A stretch of DNA of 64,000 nt from Ricinus communis. Lineage: Eukaryota > Streptophyta > Magnoliopsida > Malpighiales > Euphorbiaceae. Position numbers and translations under genes: made by a program. Shown here one piece after another: positions 12,570 through 25,654 of the stretch. The stretch spans positions 3,906,001 to 3,970,000 of the forward strand of contig NC_063256.1 in the NCBI RefSeq assembly GCF_019578655.1. The letters are read 5' to 3'. Every line of letters starts with the position of its first letter. The first letter of the stretch is position 1. Below the pieces are notes generated by a model, which saw only the letters and a program-made list of their open reading frames with translations, made no database searches and had not been told where the DNA came from.

Positions 12570-13457
12570 TATAAATGTATAAGGTCTCTTTAAATTTTTT
12601 AAAAATAGTCACTTAGCTATTTGAATTTTTGTTTAGTGTTTATAGCCATTTAAATTAGTTCGTTTGGACCACATAAATTTTATTTTATTGTTATTAAGAA
12701 CGCATGTAATACAAACACTGTAATATAGAATTAACTTGTACATGTATCAAAAGAATACGACCGGATATATATGTAGCTCATTGAACTTTCTAAGAATAGT
12801 CACTTAGTCACTTGAATTTTTATGAAGTCCATATAGCCACCTGAATTAGTTCTTTTGAGATCTTAAATCCTCATTTCTCTATGTATTATCAATTTCGGTT
12901 GACATGTATTTAAATGTGAGCGATTATATAATAAAATTTATTAAAGAGAAATTGTAACTTAAAGAGTGGATATATTCAAAATGATAATAAATTATTATAT
13001 AATTATTATAAAAAAGTATAAGTTTATTAAAGATGATAAGCAAAGTTTAAATTTAGAAATTTAGTAAAAGCATTATTTACTTTTCTAGCTTATTCTTCAG
13101 CATTCTTTTAATATATATACAAGTCAATTTCATGTTACAGTGTTTGTCTTACAAGCGTTTCCAGAAATAACAAAATAAAATTTATGTGATAAAAAGAAAA
13201 TAGTCCAGATGGCTATAAAATCAAACAAAAATTTAAGTGGCTAAGTGACTATTCTCAAAAAATTCAGGGAGCCATATATTCACCGACCTTGAATATTTAT
13301 GTCATATTAATTTACTTACACATGCTTTTATTAACGTGAATACACGCCCATATATAAGTCAACAAACTAGTTCAAATAACTATAAGAACCGGACAAAAAT
13401 TCAAGCGATCAAGTGATTATTCTTAAAAAGTTTAAGGTGCTAAAGATGCATTCGGCC
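12570..13457. repeat. Cluster of four diverged terminal repeats, two in each orientation
   Basis: Four related segments carry a shared core near AATAGTCACTTAG followed by an A/T-rich tail and TATAGCCA. Two read forward (about 12585-12760 and 12759-12857) and two read reversed (about 13093-13288 and 13370-13457). The first forward copy and the first reversed copy match over about 180 bp, including ACAAACACTGTAA and CATAAATTTTATTTT. The middle (12858-13092) is AT-rich and non-coding. This looks like a non-autonomous inverted-repeat DNA element, possibly one nested in another. The superfamily is not determined, and no target duplication was identified. Confidence 0.65.
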
Positions 13458-14624
13458 AAAACTAATAGAAATAAGTTAATATGAAGAATACACACATACA
13501 AAAGAGAACTTTCGAACAATTTTGGTCTATTAATATACTGCGTACAAGACAGACTGATCTCCTGATCATAATCCAAAAATTTTAAAAAAAGAAATTGATT
13601 TTTCAACCTGGAAATTTCCTTTTGATGCTAACAGATGTATAAGTTCTATCACTTTGATATATTGTGTCAAAGATTACGGTCAAGAAATAGCTATCTATCT
13701 GTTCCAACTATCAACATTTATCTATTAAATGGAATGATGCGCTTGTAATTTGGAAAATTGTAGATAAGAATTCGTGAAGAATATAAACTACAAATTAAAA
13801 AGTATGCAAGGTAGAGAATTGTTAACCAAAAAAAGAAAAGGGTCAAGACTTGCACCATCAATATGGTAATTCTTCTGGTTTAGATTCTTAGTTGTTTTGG
13901 ATCGTTCCCATAAAATGGTAAACAAAAAAGGTGTGGACGTGGAATGATATTGCTATCCCTCACTTCTGCAATAAATAAAATTAGTTGTTCTACTAACTAC
14001 AAATTATATGATTGCTTTTTCCATGTAAAACTGACTCTTTTGAGAGTTTGATAGCTGAATTACTGTGACAAACTGCAGTAGGCCTTCCATATAAATGAAG
14101 TTCTTCAAGAACTCTCCTTAACTAAATAGCTTGATAAGTATATGAAGCTAACTCTGGTGATAGGCAAGAGTAACAAAAAAAAAAAAATACAAGTTGAAGC
14201 CTTTATTAGATTAGTTAAAATGTTCATATGTTAAAATAACTCATCATATATAACATGCTATGCTTCGAATGAGAAACTTAAAGAGTTCATTATATATATA
14301 TATATATATATAACATACTAAATGCTAATTTATTTTATTTATTTGTGTATATAAAAGTTTAAAAAAAAAATTTAAATTTTTGTAAATATTATTAGTTTGC
14401 TTGTTCATCAAAAAGCATATACAAGGTAAAAGAATATGAATATAAATTACACATAATTTATTTTACCTGGTTCTCGACCTCCGTCAATGGCTAATACATA
14501 TATCTAAAATAATGATGGAGAGATCTAACAAGTGATAATGATGAGTAGAAATAAAGGCTTCCTTCTGTGGGTAATACTGCTACAACCAATAATCATCATA
14601 GATCTAACATATGATAATGGGGTA
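13458..14624. other. Intergenic, AT-rich, no gene seen
   Basis: Non-coding AT-rich DNA with a (TA)n run at about 14291-14312. A roughly 30-bp motif beginning GATCTAACA occurs at about 14522 and again at about 14601, the second copy running into the 3' arm of the MIR169 hairpin. It probably includes the 3' part of the primary miRNA transcript. Confidence 0.4.
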
Positions 14625-14722
14625 GAAATGTAGCCAAGAACAGCTCGCCGGCTGCATCTACCATATACATATATGTATTACATATAAGAGAGTATTTCGG
14701 CAAGTCATCCTTGGCTGCACCA
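14625..14722 (-). ncRNA. MIR169: MIR169 precursor hairpin
   Basis: On the minus strand, 14717 down to 14697 spells the 21-nt miR169a sequence (begins CAGCCAAGG, ends TTGCCGA) with no mismatch to the form I remember. The opposite arm at 14649-14630 reads GGCGAGCTGTTCTTGGCTAC, a typical miR169* sequence. The arms pair over about 19 positions with one internal mismatch and a few G-U pairs, and a loop of roughly 45 nt joins them. The mature strand is on the 5' arm, as in the family. miR169 cuts mRNAs of NF-YA (HAP2) subunits and is regulated by drought and nitrogen. Ends of the primary transcript are unknown. Open frames at 14734-15025 (-) lie upstream of the hairpin on the same strand and are probably not translated. 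Confidence 0.92.
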
Positions 14723-17700
14723 TTACCTCATCTTCACATGCAAAATCCTAGATGACAATGTATAACGCCAGCATCTCTTTCTCTATTATACAGATGTAAG
14801 TAGGGATTTATGGGTGCATGGAGATAGAAGAGTGTAAAATGAATTTTCTTGGTAGCAAGCAAGAAAACAACAAAAAGGGTTTCGTAGTTGCAGAAGAATA
14901 GTAGTCGTGTTCTGGTTTTTATAGGGAGCTTTGTGGTTGCAGTGAGGGCTAGGACTTCTCTCATGCGATGCAATCATTGCTTGGAGATGTGAGATTTGCA
15001 GAGGTAGCCTCTCCAATAACCACACATTTACATTTTAGACTAAAACCTAACCACCGCTAATAATAATAATAATAAAAGACTTTTCTATATGTCAAATAAT
15101 ATTATTTTAATTCTTCACTGTTTGTTTAGAATCTTAATCATTATTAGTTGATAACAATCTATTTAAAAATGAACTAATAACTATGACAACTATGCCAAAT
15201 CTAAATGAAAATGTACTTTAATTAGGGAGTAAATCTTAAATATTCTAATGCTGATTTACAATGAAAATAAAAGTTATTTAAAATATTAATATATAAATTT
15301 ATATAAAAAATATTACAGAAAGTTTCTTTAGGTGTAACTGTTAATACTCGTTTAACAGTTTAATGTATAAATTGAAATATATATTAAAATTAGATATTTT
15401 ACTATGATTTTAAATGTGCAAACCAATTTTCTAAGTTCCTTGAGCCACTTTTCTTGATTTGATATTCATTCATTTAGATTTAGTATCTAAACTTTTAATT
15501 TTTTAATATGATATTATTTCAAATAAAATATTATGGAAATAAAAACATTAAGCTGTTATCAAAAAAAAAATAAAAAAATCTGAGTTTTTCTCTTTTCTAC
15601 CAAACTGTTTGTCTCCTTTTTTAAATGAATATTCTAATTCAGATAAGCAGTCATATCCTCAATGTGAAATTTAAGTTTAACCAGAATCATTTTATTGGTT
15701 AAAATTGTAGATAAATTTTTCTTTCAAACTAAAATTGCTAAAATTAAAAAGATTAGTTTAGTATTTACATTTCTTTTTTTGCTAATAAATTAATTTGTTT
15801 AGTTTAAATTTCTTATTTGTTAAATCTACATTTTTATTTATGAAAATAACATAACCCAAAAATAATAATAAGTTGGAGCTACACTTCACTTCTTTTGCTA
15901 ATAAATAATAGTAATATTAGTTATTGCCAGCTACACTTCATCCACCCTTCCGTTTTCAAGTATCCTTTTGTTTTTAATTTGTCAAAGATAAAGAAATACT
16001 TATCAGTTAGCTAGATTCAAGTTCAGGATAAGGGATTGATGATGATGAATGATCCAGTTATCTATTTTCTGGCTATTCACACTCTTCAAGAAAACTTGGA
16101 AGGCAAAGTTTGGCTTTCCTCTATATTTTTCCAATTCAGAGGTTCTCTCTTACTTTTTCTCTTTTCAATTCAAAATGATAAAAAGAAACCCTTATCCTAT
16201 CCCCTCCTGCCTCTTCTCCAATTCTAATTAGCCCCTCGCTAATTTCTTGAAAGATAATTAGTCCCTCTCTATTTTCTTGAAAGATATTTAGTTCATGTCT
16301 TCAACCCATATAATTTCTGAACAATAAACCATCCCATCAAATCATCAATCACGTTGTCCTTTTAATCAATTATTTAGCAAACTGATCGTTTTATTTATTG
16401 GTTTATTTGTATTAGCTAAAGGGTATTTAAAAGTTCTAGACTTTTGCCTCACCTTAACCCATGAAAGAGAGAAAGATGTCAAAATTGTTAATGTTTTGAG
16501 CATTTACGTACTAGGAAGATGTTAACATTAATTAATAGAAGTGTATTGAAGGGTGTTAGTAAATGTTAACATTATATTAATCTCATCCACCGCTTAAAAA
16601 GTTCAATTAAGTTATGTAGATCTCTCTGTTTAAAAGTTAAGAGGACTCGAGCGTTAAAAAATTTAATACTATCTTTTTTTTCTTTTATAAATAATAAAAT
16701 CGTGAAGCTGCAATTGAAAAATCAAATAATAATTTAGTCTATGAATTGGTCTATCATCATTGGTGCTATAGAGCCCAAAGCTCTAAAAACATATTATGAC
16801 ATCACATCCCATATGGACTAAGAGTCAAGAGGACTTGGGCTAAAAGAAATATAAAAATTTGGAGTAAATTAGCCACAAAAGTCAAGAAACATGTTAAATT
16901 GAGCCTATTCACAAAGTTAGAGAGTGAAATTGAACTTTATTTCTTAAAATGAAATGATTTCTCCAATATAAAGATACGATATGAGAGAGATTTTCACAGA
17001 TTTTATAGTAACTTGATAATTAGACTATGTGAGGCTCTTTTGAAGAAAGTTTAAATTTTGGAAAACCCAATTTCTTTAAGATAAAGTAAATAATGAAGTC
17101 ATGAATCAAAAGGGTCTGAATACAAAAATGGAGTCATAAAAGAGGAAGAAAGAAGAAAGGGTATGGTCCCATGGATGTATAAGGAAGGGTGATGTAATGG
17201 AATGGGGCAGTGACATATCTCGTGAATCAAAATCAATATAATATGGTTAATTTGTTATATGACAGTGACATGAACTTGGGGATGCCTTACTGTAACTAGT
17301 TTATATATTGGCTAAGCAGTTAGCATATCGTATATATTAATTCCTCTTTTCATTGATCTTGCCTCTCTTTAGGTCCAATAGCTCACCATTCTACTTTCTT
17401 TTCTGTTGCACTTTAACATCATTACCTCTGTCTGCCCCTAGAGATTGTAATTGTGACCATCTTTTTCTCTTCTTGTTTTCTTTTTCTTTTTGGAGAAAAA
17501 AGAAAGATGATTTGGGATTGACATACATATGCTTTTCCACACCAATAATTGAGACAAATATATGCACATCCTTTTTCCTTTTTTCTTTCTTTAATTAAAA
17601 TAGATTTTCTTTTTGCCAAAGGATGATTTTTCAATACATATAGTGACATATGAATCGAACCCATGAAATCATTTTCTTAGATTTATTTCAATCATCATAA

Positions 17701-18821
17701 ATTAGTATTATATCCCACATTTAACTCCATAAAAATGTGACAATTCAATAAGATTTTATTGGATATAGCCTATATAATGTGTCAAATTTATAGCTTCAAA
17801 AACAACGTAATTATATTAAATATATAAACTATTATATTACCGTAAAAGAAAATATAAAAGTATGATCTTAAAAATTCGCAGAATTAACTTGATATTAGAT
17901 ACATGTTTTAATTTGAGCCCTTTCCTCTCTTTATATTAACCTCATTATTGTTTATGATAATCTCTTCTTACCTACGCTTTGATCTATTGAGCATCTATGG
18001 AATGAAAAAATGATTATATTATTGCGAAGGGTTTGTTTGTGTGCAACAGAAATGGTCCAAATTCAAATTTTACAAATCCATATTGGTTGAAGATAGGGCA
18101 CATACTAACCTATAGCAAAAGTGGACGTAGGCTTAGGGCCCATGGCCTGCCTTACCTTATAGTTGCACAAAAACAAAAAAAATAATGTAAGCAAAAACCT
18201 GAAGCATTGTTCTGTGCGTGATCCTTAGGCTTCATTTTATGACAGGAATTTAATAAGGATAAGGTAAAAGCCAAATTCGGGTTGACCCGTTCTTGTAGCG
18301 TCTATACTCCTGCCGTCAAAGCTTCACTGTCCGATCTACAATAATCATCACATCAGGTAATATGTTGTAACAACTTAACTAATCAAATCACCTATTCCTT
18401 AGGTGCCTAGTTCTCTATAATCATTTATTTACTAATCCTGCCAATCAAGATCCTTCTTATTAAGAACGAAGACAGAAAACTTGTAACCCGTTAGGGGGGC
18501 TGAGTTGATCCACTTGAAGTTTGCTTTTTTCTTGATTATAACATACTGAAGAAGATCTGTTACTAATAAAATCTAAAAAGGCTAATGATTTCTTTAAAGA
18601 AAGATCTGGTCTATTAAGCAATTTTGAACTGGTTTATTGATTCATCCAGCAAATATTTATGTGATCTCCATTTGTCATGCACTTGCTAAAAGTAAGCATG
18701 TGCATCTTACATTTGGACAATGTATACACATTGCATGCCATCTTTCTTATCTTTTTGTTCTCTGACTTCTTATTTAGCTTTTTGCCTGCAAAGAAAAAAG
18801 TAGAGAATCTCAAGCACAAAC
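14723..18821. other. Intergenic, no protein gene seen
   Basis: AT-rich non-coding DNA of 4.1 kb. It should contain the MIR169 promoter (about 14.75-16 kb, minus strand) and the promoter of the endosulfine-like gene (18-18.8 kb). Short open frames at about 16036, 17353 and 17422 overlap on both strands, are pyrimidine-rich and look like chance. Confidence 0.5.
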
Positions 18822-19815
18822 ATGGAGCCAGAACTAGGTAATGATAAAAATGCTCTTAAAGACCAAGTTGTTGTTGATGACGATCACCCCATGGAAGATG
18901 TTAATGGAACTGGCGAAAACTCAATGCCTACACCTCAGCAAGAGGTATATATTTGGTGCTATTGTTTTTACAGTTTCTGATATATTATGAGTTTTGTCAT
19001 TTGGTTGGTTTTTCTGTTTTTCTTTAGGAGGAAGTGGTAAGAAAAAAGTATGGGGGAATGCTGCCAAAGAAGAAGCCATTAATATCCAAGGTAAAAAAAA
19101 GAATACTATAGCTGACGAGGGTTTTAGTCTGTTTTATCATATGCCAATCGGAGTCCTCTGATGTTCATGTTTCTTTCTGTTCAGGATCATGAGCGTGCCT
19201 TCTTTGATTCTGCAGATTGGGCATTGGGCAAGGTTACTCATTTCTTTTTCCTTATAGAATTCGGAACTATATATACAGATATTAGTTAAATGCCTAATTT
19301 TATTGGTTTTGGCCCATTTCTTCAATTGCTCAAACACAGCAAGGAGCACAAAAGCCTAAAGGAGCACTTGAAGCTCTACGCCCGAAGTTGCAGGTACCCT
19401 GCTTTCTGATGATATCTTGTAGCAAATCTCTTCAGTATCTAAACTGAGAAAAAAGCTGTGTATTGTCTTCCCCCATGGTTGATCTGTAAGACCATTGTAC
19501 ATGTAACAAGATCTTGAAGCACTTGCTAGTATAATGGTTTAACAGGTGTGTTTTCCTTACGCTGCAGCCAACCCCCAACAACCAAATGCGTTCAAGGCGC
19601 TCCGCTTATGCTCCTGCTGATGATTATGATGGTATGTTCAGTTTCTTCATCCCCTTTTTCAACAGCACATGTCTCTATTGTCTTACCCGTGGCATTCCCT
19701 TTTATAAGCAGGTGATGGTGGCAGTAATCGTACATCTTCTGAGGAAGAGAACAGCGCACCGGATGCCGAGGGCGATAATAAAAGTGCTCCTGAGGATCAG
19801 AGTTACCATGGCTAG
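18822..19815 (+). CDS. Endosulfine/ARPP19-family phosphoprotein
   Basis: Small, probably cytosolic, intrinsically disordered protein. In animals and yeast, members phosphorylated on the Ser of FDSGDY by Greatwall kinase inhibit PP2A-B55; the plant role is less clear. Six short exons, 18822-18944, 19028-19090, 19185-19232, 19340-19393, 19568-19631 and 19712-19815, join in frame to 151 residues. The core runs from KKYGGMLPKKKPLISKD through AFFDSADWALGK. FDSADW (69-74) is the plant form of the motif, with Ser71 the candidate phosphosite. It continues with GALEALRPKLQPTP and ends in an acidic Ser/Glu tail. Every junction keeps frame with consensus GT-AG. Single-frame open reading frames miss most of this gene because its exons are so short. 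The gene converges on the KH gene about 3 kb away. Confidence 0.9.
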
Positions 19816-22800
19816 TCAACCAGTTGAGAGGTTCACATTGGACCGATTAAGATTGTAACTTTGTTTCATTTGTTCTGGACATGGCATGAGAGGATGATGA
19901 TAAGAGCTGCCAATTATAATAAGTAAAAAACATTATTAAGTTTTTACCTGTAAAAGAAGAAGGATGGTACACCCTTTTTGAATTAGTAAAACTGTACTAG
20001 TATAAATCTTATTTTCTTCTTAGGAATATCACTTGGACCAGGACTAAAATGTAACATGGTACCAGTAGGACCCAGGCAAGTCTTCTTTCCCGCGATTGGA
20101 ATTTAGAACAAATCTTCAACTCTTCGGGCTTGATATTGGCAATTCCATTTCTTTTCTCTTTTTCCTTTCTCTTTATGTCAGTTGGGAATCTTCGTTAGAT
20201 GTAAAGGGCTTTGAATAAACAAGATGAGGAAAGAATTTTGAATGAACCAGCCGAGTACAGTACAGAACGGCGGCGGCTGCTGTTCCCTATTTCCAGGAGA
20301 TTGCAAACAAGGCCATTTAGGTCACCTTTTATTTTGTGACCTGTAATTATACAACCCAGTTATACCGACGGTAAATCATATTTTGGTTCTGAATGTGTTT
20401 GATTTTAAAACGCCCTCAGTGTTCTCGCTTCCTTCGCCTCTCACGATATGTTCTTAATATTGAAGCAGGGATGGGCACAGGTAACGGGAGAGGAAATGGG
20501 AATTTAATATCAGTGTTTGCTCAACTATCCCATTAATGCAAACATCATTATGACCTACTTTCCCACCTAAAAAAGCATACGCAAAAAAGAAAAACCATTT
20601 CAGAGACCAAAAGTAAAATAAAATTTAAACAACCCTTCTTTATATAAGCAAATTACAAGCTCATTTTCCTACATTAGAATACTCCATACTACTCGTTATT
20701 ACAAAAAAAAAAAAAAAAAAAAAAACTATTTTTATAATTAAAAACATTTAAAAAAATATTTAATTTAAAAAAGTAATTAAGTCAATAGATTTTTTATATT
20801 ATATTTTCCTTTTATTTTCATAAAAGTTACTGGTTTTAACTTCTTTTAAATTTTTATTAATAAAACAAATTACCTATATCAATTAAATAAATGCATAAAA
20901 ATTTATATTAAATTTAAAATAAAAAATACAATGTATCTCTTAAGCCACCTCCTTATATTATATTTATTATATAATAAAGAATGTATTGAATGCTCATGTC
21001 ATCAGAGGACTCCTTAAAAAAATTTTAGACATAGAAGTGTATTCAAAATGCTCATAGTTCTCAATAGAGAACCTATATTTTCAAATCATTTACCCTTTAA
21101 TTTGCCACCAAAAGTTAAGACTGCGATCAATTCTGAGTGGAAAAGATGCAGTAGCAATTTAAATGGAACAAAAGCATAAAATAAATAAACAAAATAACAT
21201 AAACAAGATGACCCAACCATAATCACATTGCCAGGATGCATTACTGGAAAACCAAAATTTACCCTTCAAATAAAGCTTCGCCCATATGATGTAACTAGAT
21301 CAAACTTGCATTTGCACCGGCTAGCATATATGCAATCGGTAGTTTTCTATGTTCAACAGCAGCTCTCTTTATGTGATTGGTAGATATCTATGTTCAACAG
21401 CACTTTTCCTTCTATTTTGATTTCCCTCAAAAAGGTAATAAACACGTGATACCATAATCATCCAACGAAGATCCTGTAGAATAGCAGTTGCCTTTATATC
21501 CTTTTCCAGCCCCTTTAGATGATCACCTGACAGAGGTGCCATAGAACATCAGGAATGTCCTGCCCCATTGTCGTACAAATTCCAGAACCACAGAATATCA
21601 GAAACTTTTCTCACTTCTCCACTTCAGAATTGTTGTGCCAAAAGATTTAGTGGTTTATCACATTTCTATTGATCCAATCCATCTAAATTGTCATATATGT
21701 GTACCTAGATTACATATGGGAACATCCAATTTGGTAATCACTAGTTGCAGAAAATAATTACCTTCTAGTGATGCTGGGGAAACCACGATTCATCAAACCT
21801 GCCAAATTGATTGTATAATAAAACTTAAAACAATCCGCTCAAGGCCTAAGGTAAAAATAGGAAGACGCAACACAGAGAATAAACCTACCCCTTGAGCTGA
21901 TTTAATCTTCACCGTGATGACAACCTGTCAATCAAGTCAAAGAGGAATATGCACAATACCTCCCAGGCAAACCATAGCCCCCATAGTGATTTTCCCAAAG
22001 CTTAATACCCAAACCTGAACACACACCATGACCAAGATATATGCCTTTAAAGCAATTTGCAGCATCAGAACAATCTCATATTGTTAATGAGGATTGACAT
22101 TGATGAAGAAACCAAATTCACGGTGAGTAGATAGAGATATCAATTCACTGGTGACAAGCGATGAGAGAAAAGGAAATAATGGCAAAAATGACATTTGCAT
22201 GTTGAAATTAAAGAATGCCTGCACAACTAGAAAAATGATGATAATATAGTGCAGTTAAAATTACAACAGCCTAACATTTTCATAGCTCTACCACCATACC
22301 ATCTCAATCCACACAAATACTGAAAATGTGAAAAAAAAAAAAAGATGCTATCAGAATTCAGTTACACAAGCTTTTTTTCTCATGTATGGCTGCCAATCAC
22401 ATAACTTCTACAGAGAATACATATTGTTGTTGTTACATATAAGGGTGCTGATGGCATATGACCATTTAGATCACATGATATAGAGCTTGAAAAGTATTGG
22501 TCTCAGGGTCCACAAATGATTGATTGGTGAATTGCATCATCACAACATGTAGGGCACCAAAACAAAGCATCGAGGGTGGGCCTAGGTGAGCACAGTTTCT
22601 CAAACCTTGTTCATCTGATCTTTTCTGACCTAAACTGAAGGCTTCATCAAAAGGGCAGAAGGCTGGCTTCAGAGTTTGTAGGTCACTGCTGTTTAGATTG
22701 TAGAGAGAAGGCAAAAAGGTACATTAGAATGCTAAGACTAGGATGGCTGGGTATCATCAACGTGTTGTTGTCTCCTATGAATCAGTAGAATATGAAAGCT

Positions 22801-22872
22801 ACATGGTATGTGAAAGAAAGACTGACAGGCGAGTTCAACAAATTGTCTACCTGTTAGCAATAGAATATGGGA
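19816..22872. other. Intergenic between convergent genes
   Basis: The left end holds the 3' UTR of the endosulfine-like gene and the right end the 3' UTR of the KH gene. Between them are AT-rich sequence and a run of about 21 A near 20702. The 82-codon minus-strand frame at 22466-22714 lies downstream of the KH stop codon and shows no family features. Confidence 0.5.
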
Positions 22873-25654
22873 CTAATATCCATGATGTTTTCTTTGGGCT
22901 GAGTTCTGACCAGATAACCTGGTAAAGATGCTAAAAATCAGGCGTGGAAAATATTAATATCGAGGACAAAGAAAGATTACCATCTATGAACTTTAGAGAG
23001 CAAAAGTGGAAAAGGGAAAACAAAAATTAAAGGACTGCCTGCCAACTCTAAAACTGGACCAGCCAAAAGAATCTTACCCTGAACCACCAGAACGACCAGA
23101 AGAGAATCCACCATATGCTCCATAACCACTTTCACCACCATTCTGAATAGAGACAATATAAGTTATTATAAGAATAGTAACATTCCAGGCATGTCTAAAT
23201 CAACTAACTCATGAGTGCGCAATACATAAACTGTCCAAGTGCTGCATTGCACAGATGGGACATACCAAAAGTTTAAAAGAAGGCAAGAGAAAAGTATAAG
23301 CAAAGAAGAAGAAAATAAGCTTACGAGTGAACTAGCATTATTTCCATAACTCTCACTTGGGGGCAAGTCGCGGGAACTGTAACCACCGGCTGAAGAGTAT
23401 CCACGTCCACGTGATTGACTGTCTCGGTTCCCATATTTTGGACTATCTAACATGTCCATTGAAACAGGAATATATGGAAGAGCAGGTGGAAATGCAGTTA
23501 ATGCACCGTCCCTTCCAAATAAGTTGGCCTTCAACCTCAAAACGACATGTAAGAGGGCATTGCTAGCAACATCATGGCTGCCGGTGATCTGATCAGCATT
23601 AAGAGATTGTCTCCATAACATTGCAAAGGTATAGTACCTAAATACAAATGCACACTGCTTAATTATGACTATTTACCTGCACCATCTCATCATCCTCAGA
23701 CGCAACTTTTGGAAGATTATCCTCTGCAAGTATCCGAATGCTTGCCCTTGTCACATTCCTCATCTCAGAAATAATAGCCCCTCCTTTTCCCATAAGGCAT
23801 CCAATCTGTGATCTTGGCACAAGTAGTCGGGTGGTAATTACAGAATCACCTGAATCCCTTTCAGTTTTTTCACTGCATCTTGGTTGCAAACGCAGAGCTG
23901 CAGTCAGTGTTGCAGATTGGTCTTCAAAAAACTACAATAGGAAATGTTTAGGTCAGCAACAATGTAGCTGCTAGCACATACAGATAGTTTCATAGCGTAA
24001 TCCACAGCAAGAGTAATCAATAAATGAGAATGCATTCTCACCTCCTTTGCAGATATAAATATAATGCAATCATCTCCTTCAGCAGCTGAACTATCAACTT
24101 TGATGGAAGCCCTAGATTCCTGACGTATTTGCTTAATGATGCCACCACCTTTTCCAATCACACCTCCAATATTTCCGATAGGACACACCAGACGAAGAGA
24201 AAACTCTTTAGAAGAACCTTCATCTCTCTGATCAGAGTAATAAGATGATGACCAGCCACCTTTGTAACTGCCATAGAGACCCATTAGAGAGGCGCCAGCA
24301 GTTGGAGTCACAAACATGCCGCCACCAGATTGATACATGTTGGTTGAAGAAGAAGACAAAAGCAAGTGCTGAGATCGAGATGGATTCTCATGAAGACGGG
24401 TAGCCACTTGATACAGAGCCTTTCTAACAACAGCAGGTTCTCCAATAATCTGGAAAAGAAATTGAGAAAAACAGTTTAAGCAATACATGCAACGAATACA
24501 ATTTGGAAACCTCTAAAATAATGCCCAACACATGAGCAACATAATAGCTCAACACTTACATAAATGAAAATCAACATCTAACAGATACTACTGACGAAGC
24601 AATTCATTAATACATCCTTCGCTGCCTTACAGTAAAACTATCACAGGAAATTTGACCCGAATTTGTTTTTGTTATGAGAATAAATGCTCTTAATATGTAT
24701 AGTTTTCTTTGCATGCAAATAGAAAATAGCATAATAATCATAGCCAGCTATGAAGCTGTTTCCTCTCCAATTTATGTTTAGGCTTTGTTTGGAATAAATA
24801 ATGTGCAGGAGTCCAACTGAATTGAACTCCAGCAAAATCATGTCTGACATTATTACTTTTTAAATGCCAAATGCCAAATGCCAAAAAACATTGAAAGAAC
24901 TGAATGGTAGTATCCATATGCTTTCCAAACACTTCAAATTCAATGGAATTCTAGCATTTTTACACTTTCCAAACAACAGAATAACAATAGTATAATCACT
25001 AAAATAAATTACCAAAAGAAGTTCATCAGAAGACAGAGCTAAAGGAGGCAAATGTTCATCTTTCAAAATACGAATCTGAGCACCAGTCTCACTCCTAATA
25101 CTCTGAATAACCTGTCCACCTTTCCCTATAACACACCCAATCTGATCAGCCGGCACCAACATCCTCACCGTAACGACCTGCTCCTTACTCTCACCAAACT
25201 CCTCCTCCTCCTCATCATCCTCTTCCTCATTATTATTATTACTATTATTCAAATCCTCCGCAATTATTCTATCATGCACCATAAAAAGCGCATCCTGAGC
25301 TGGACAAACAAACTCTCCACTATCTCCAAATAAATTACTCTCTTCACTATTACTATATATCGTCACAATGCGTTCCTCAAACCCTGCCATTGCTTCGCTT
25401 ATTCTAATATTCGATTTTGATTCTGATCTCAACTGTTTCGCTATTTCTCCGCCTCTCCCGATTATGCTTCCGATCTTTCTCAACGGACATAAGTACCGGT
25501 AAACTGTGTCTTCATTAGTGATTGTATGCTGCTGCTGCTGTTGCTGATGGTCGCTGTCTTCGCCGTCATCGGCGGTAGGGTTACGACGCTTGCCTCCGCC
25601 GTAGTCCGATTGAGCATTTGATCTTTTTCCATAGTCGTTTCTTTGACCGGCCAT
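22873..25654 (-). CDS. RNA-binding protein with four KH domains
   Basis: Probably nuclear RNA-binding protein of the plant PCBP/HEN4-like KH family, acting in mRNA processing. Six exons in transcript order, 25654-25013, 24449-24042, 23931-23677, 23588-23325, 23142-23078 and 22918-22873, join in frame to 559 residues. Each KH domain has an intact GXXG loop: GRGG (66-69), GKGG (177-180), GKGG (313-316) and GKGG (398-401). A poly-Gln stretch (37-42) and an acidic Asn/Glu linker (136-152) separate domains, and the C-terminus is Gly/Ser/Tyr-rich with RGRGYSS. The last coding exon is only 46 nt and encodes the family-like ending LSGQNSAQRKHHGY. If intron 5 is kept, a TAA follows after one more codon. 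Intron 1 holds a MITE-like insertion. A poly-CAG-type tract underlies the Gln run. Confidence 0.92.
24779..24980. mobile_element. MITE-like insertion in KH gene intron 1
   Basis: Inside the intron, a left edge with TTTGTTTGGAA (about 24783-24793) and a right edge with TTCCAAACAAC (about 24967-24977) form short terminal inverted repeats. The roughly 200-bp interior is non-coding and has a CCAAATG-type triple repeat at 24862-24882. TTGTTTGGA...TCCAAACAA ends are common in plant hAT-type MITEs. No clear target duplication was identified, so the class is tentative. Confidence 0.5.

Noticed and set aside
14500..14630. Possible second miRNA169 copy beside the hairpin
   Set aside because: Only a roughly 30-bp flanking motif is repeated; no second mature sequence is present.
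14734..15025. Two overlapping minus-strand frames near MIR169
   Set aside because: They overlap each other, have no family features and lie in the likely primary miRNA transcript.
22466..22714. 82-codon minus-strand frame
   Set aside because: Lies after the KH stop codon. The KH C-terminal exon was found at 22918-22873, so this is probably 3' UTR or spacer.
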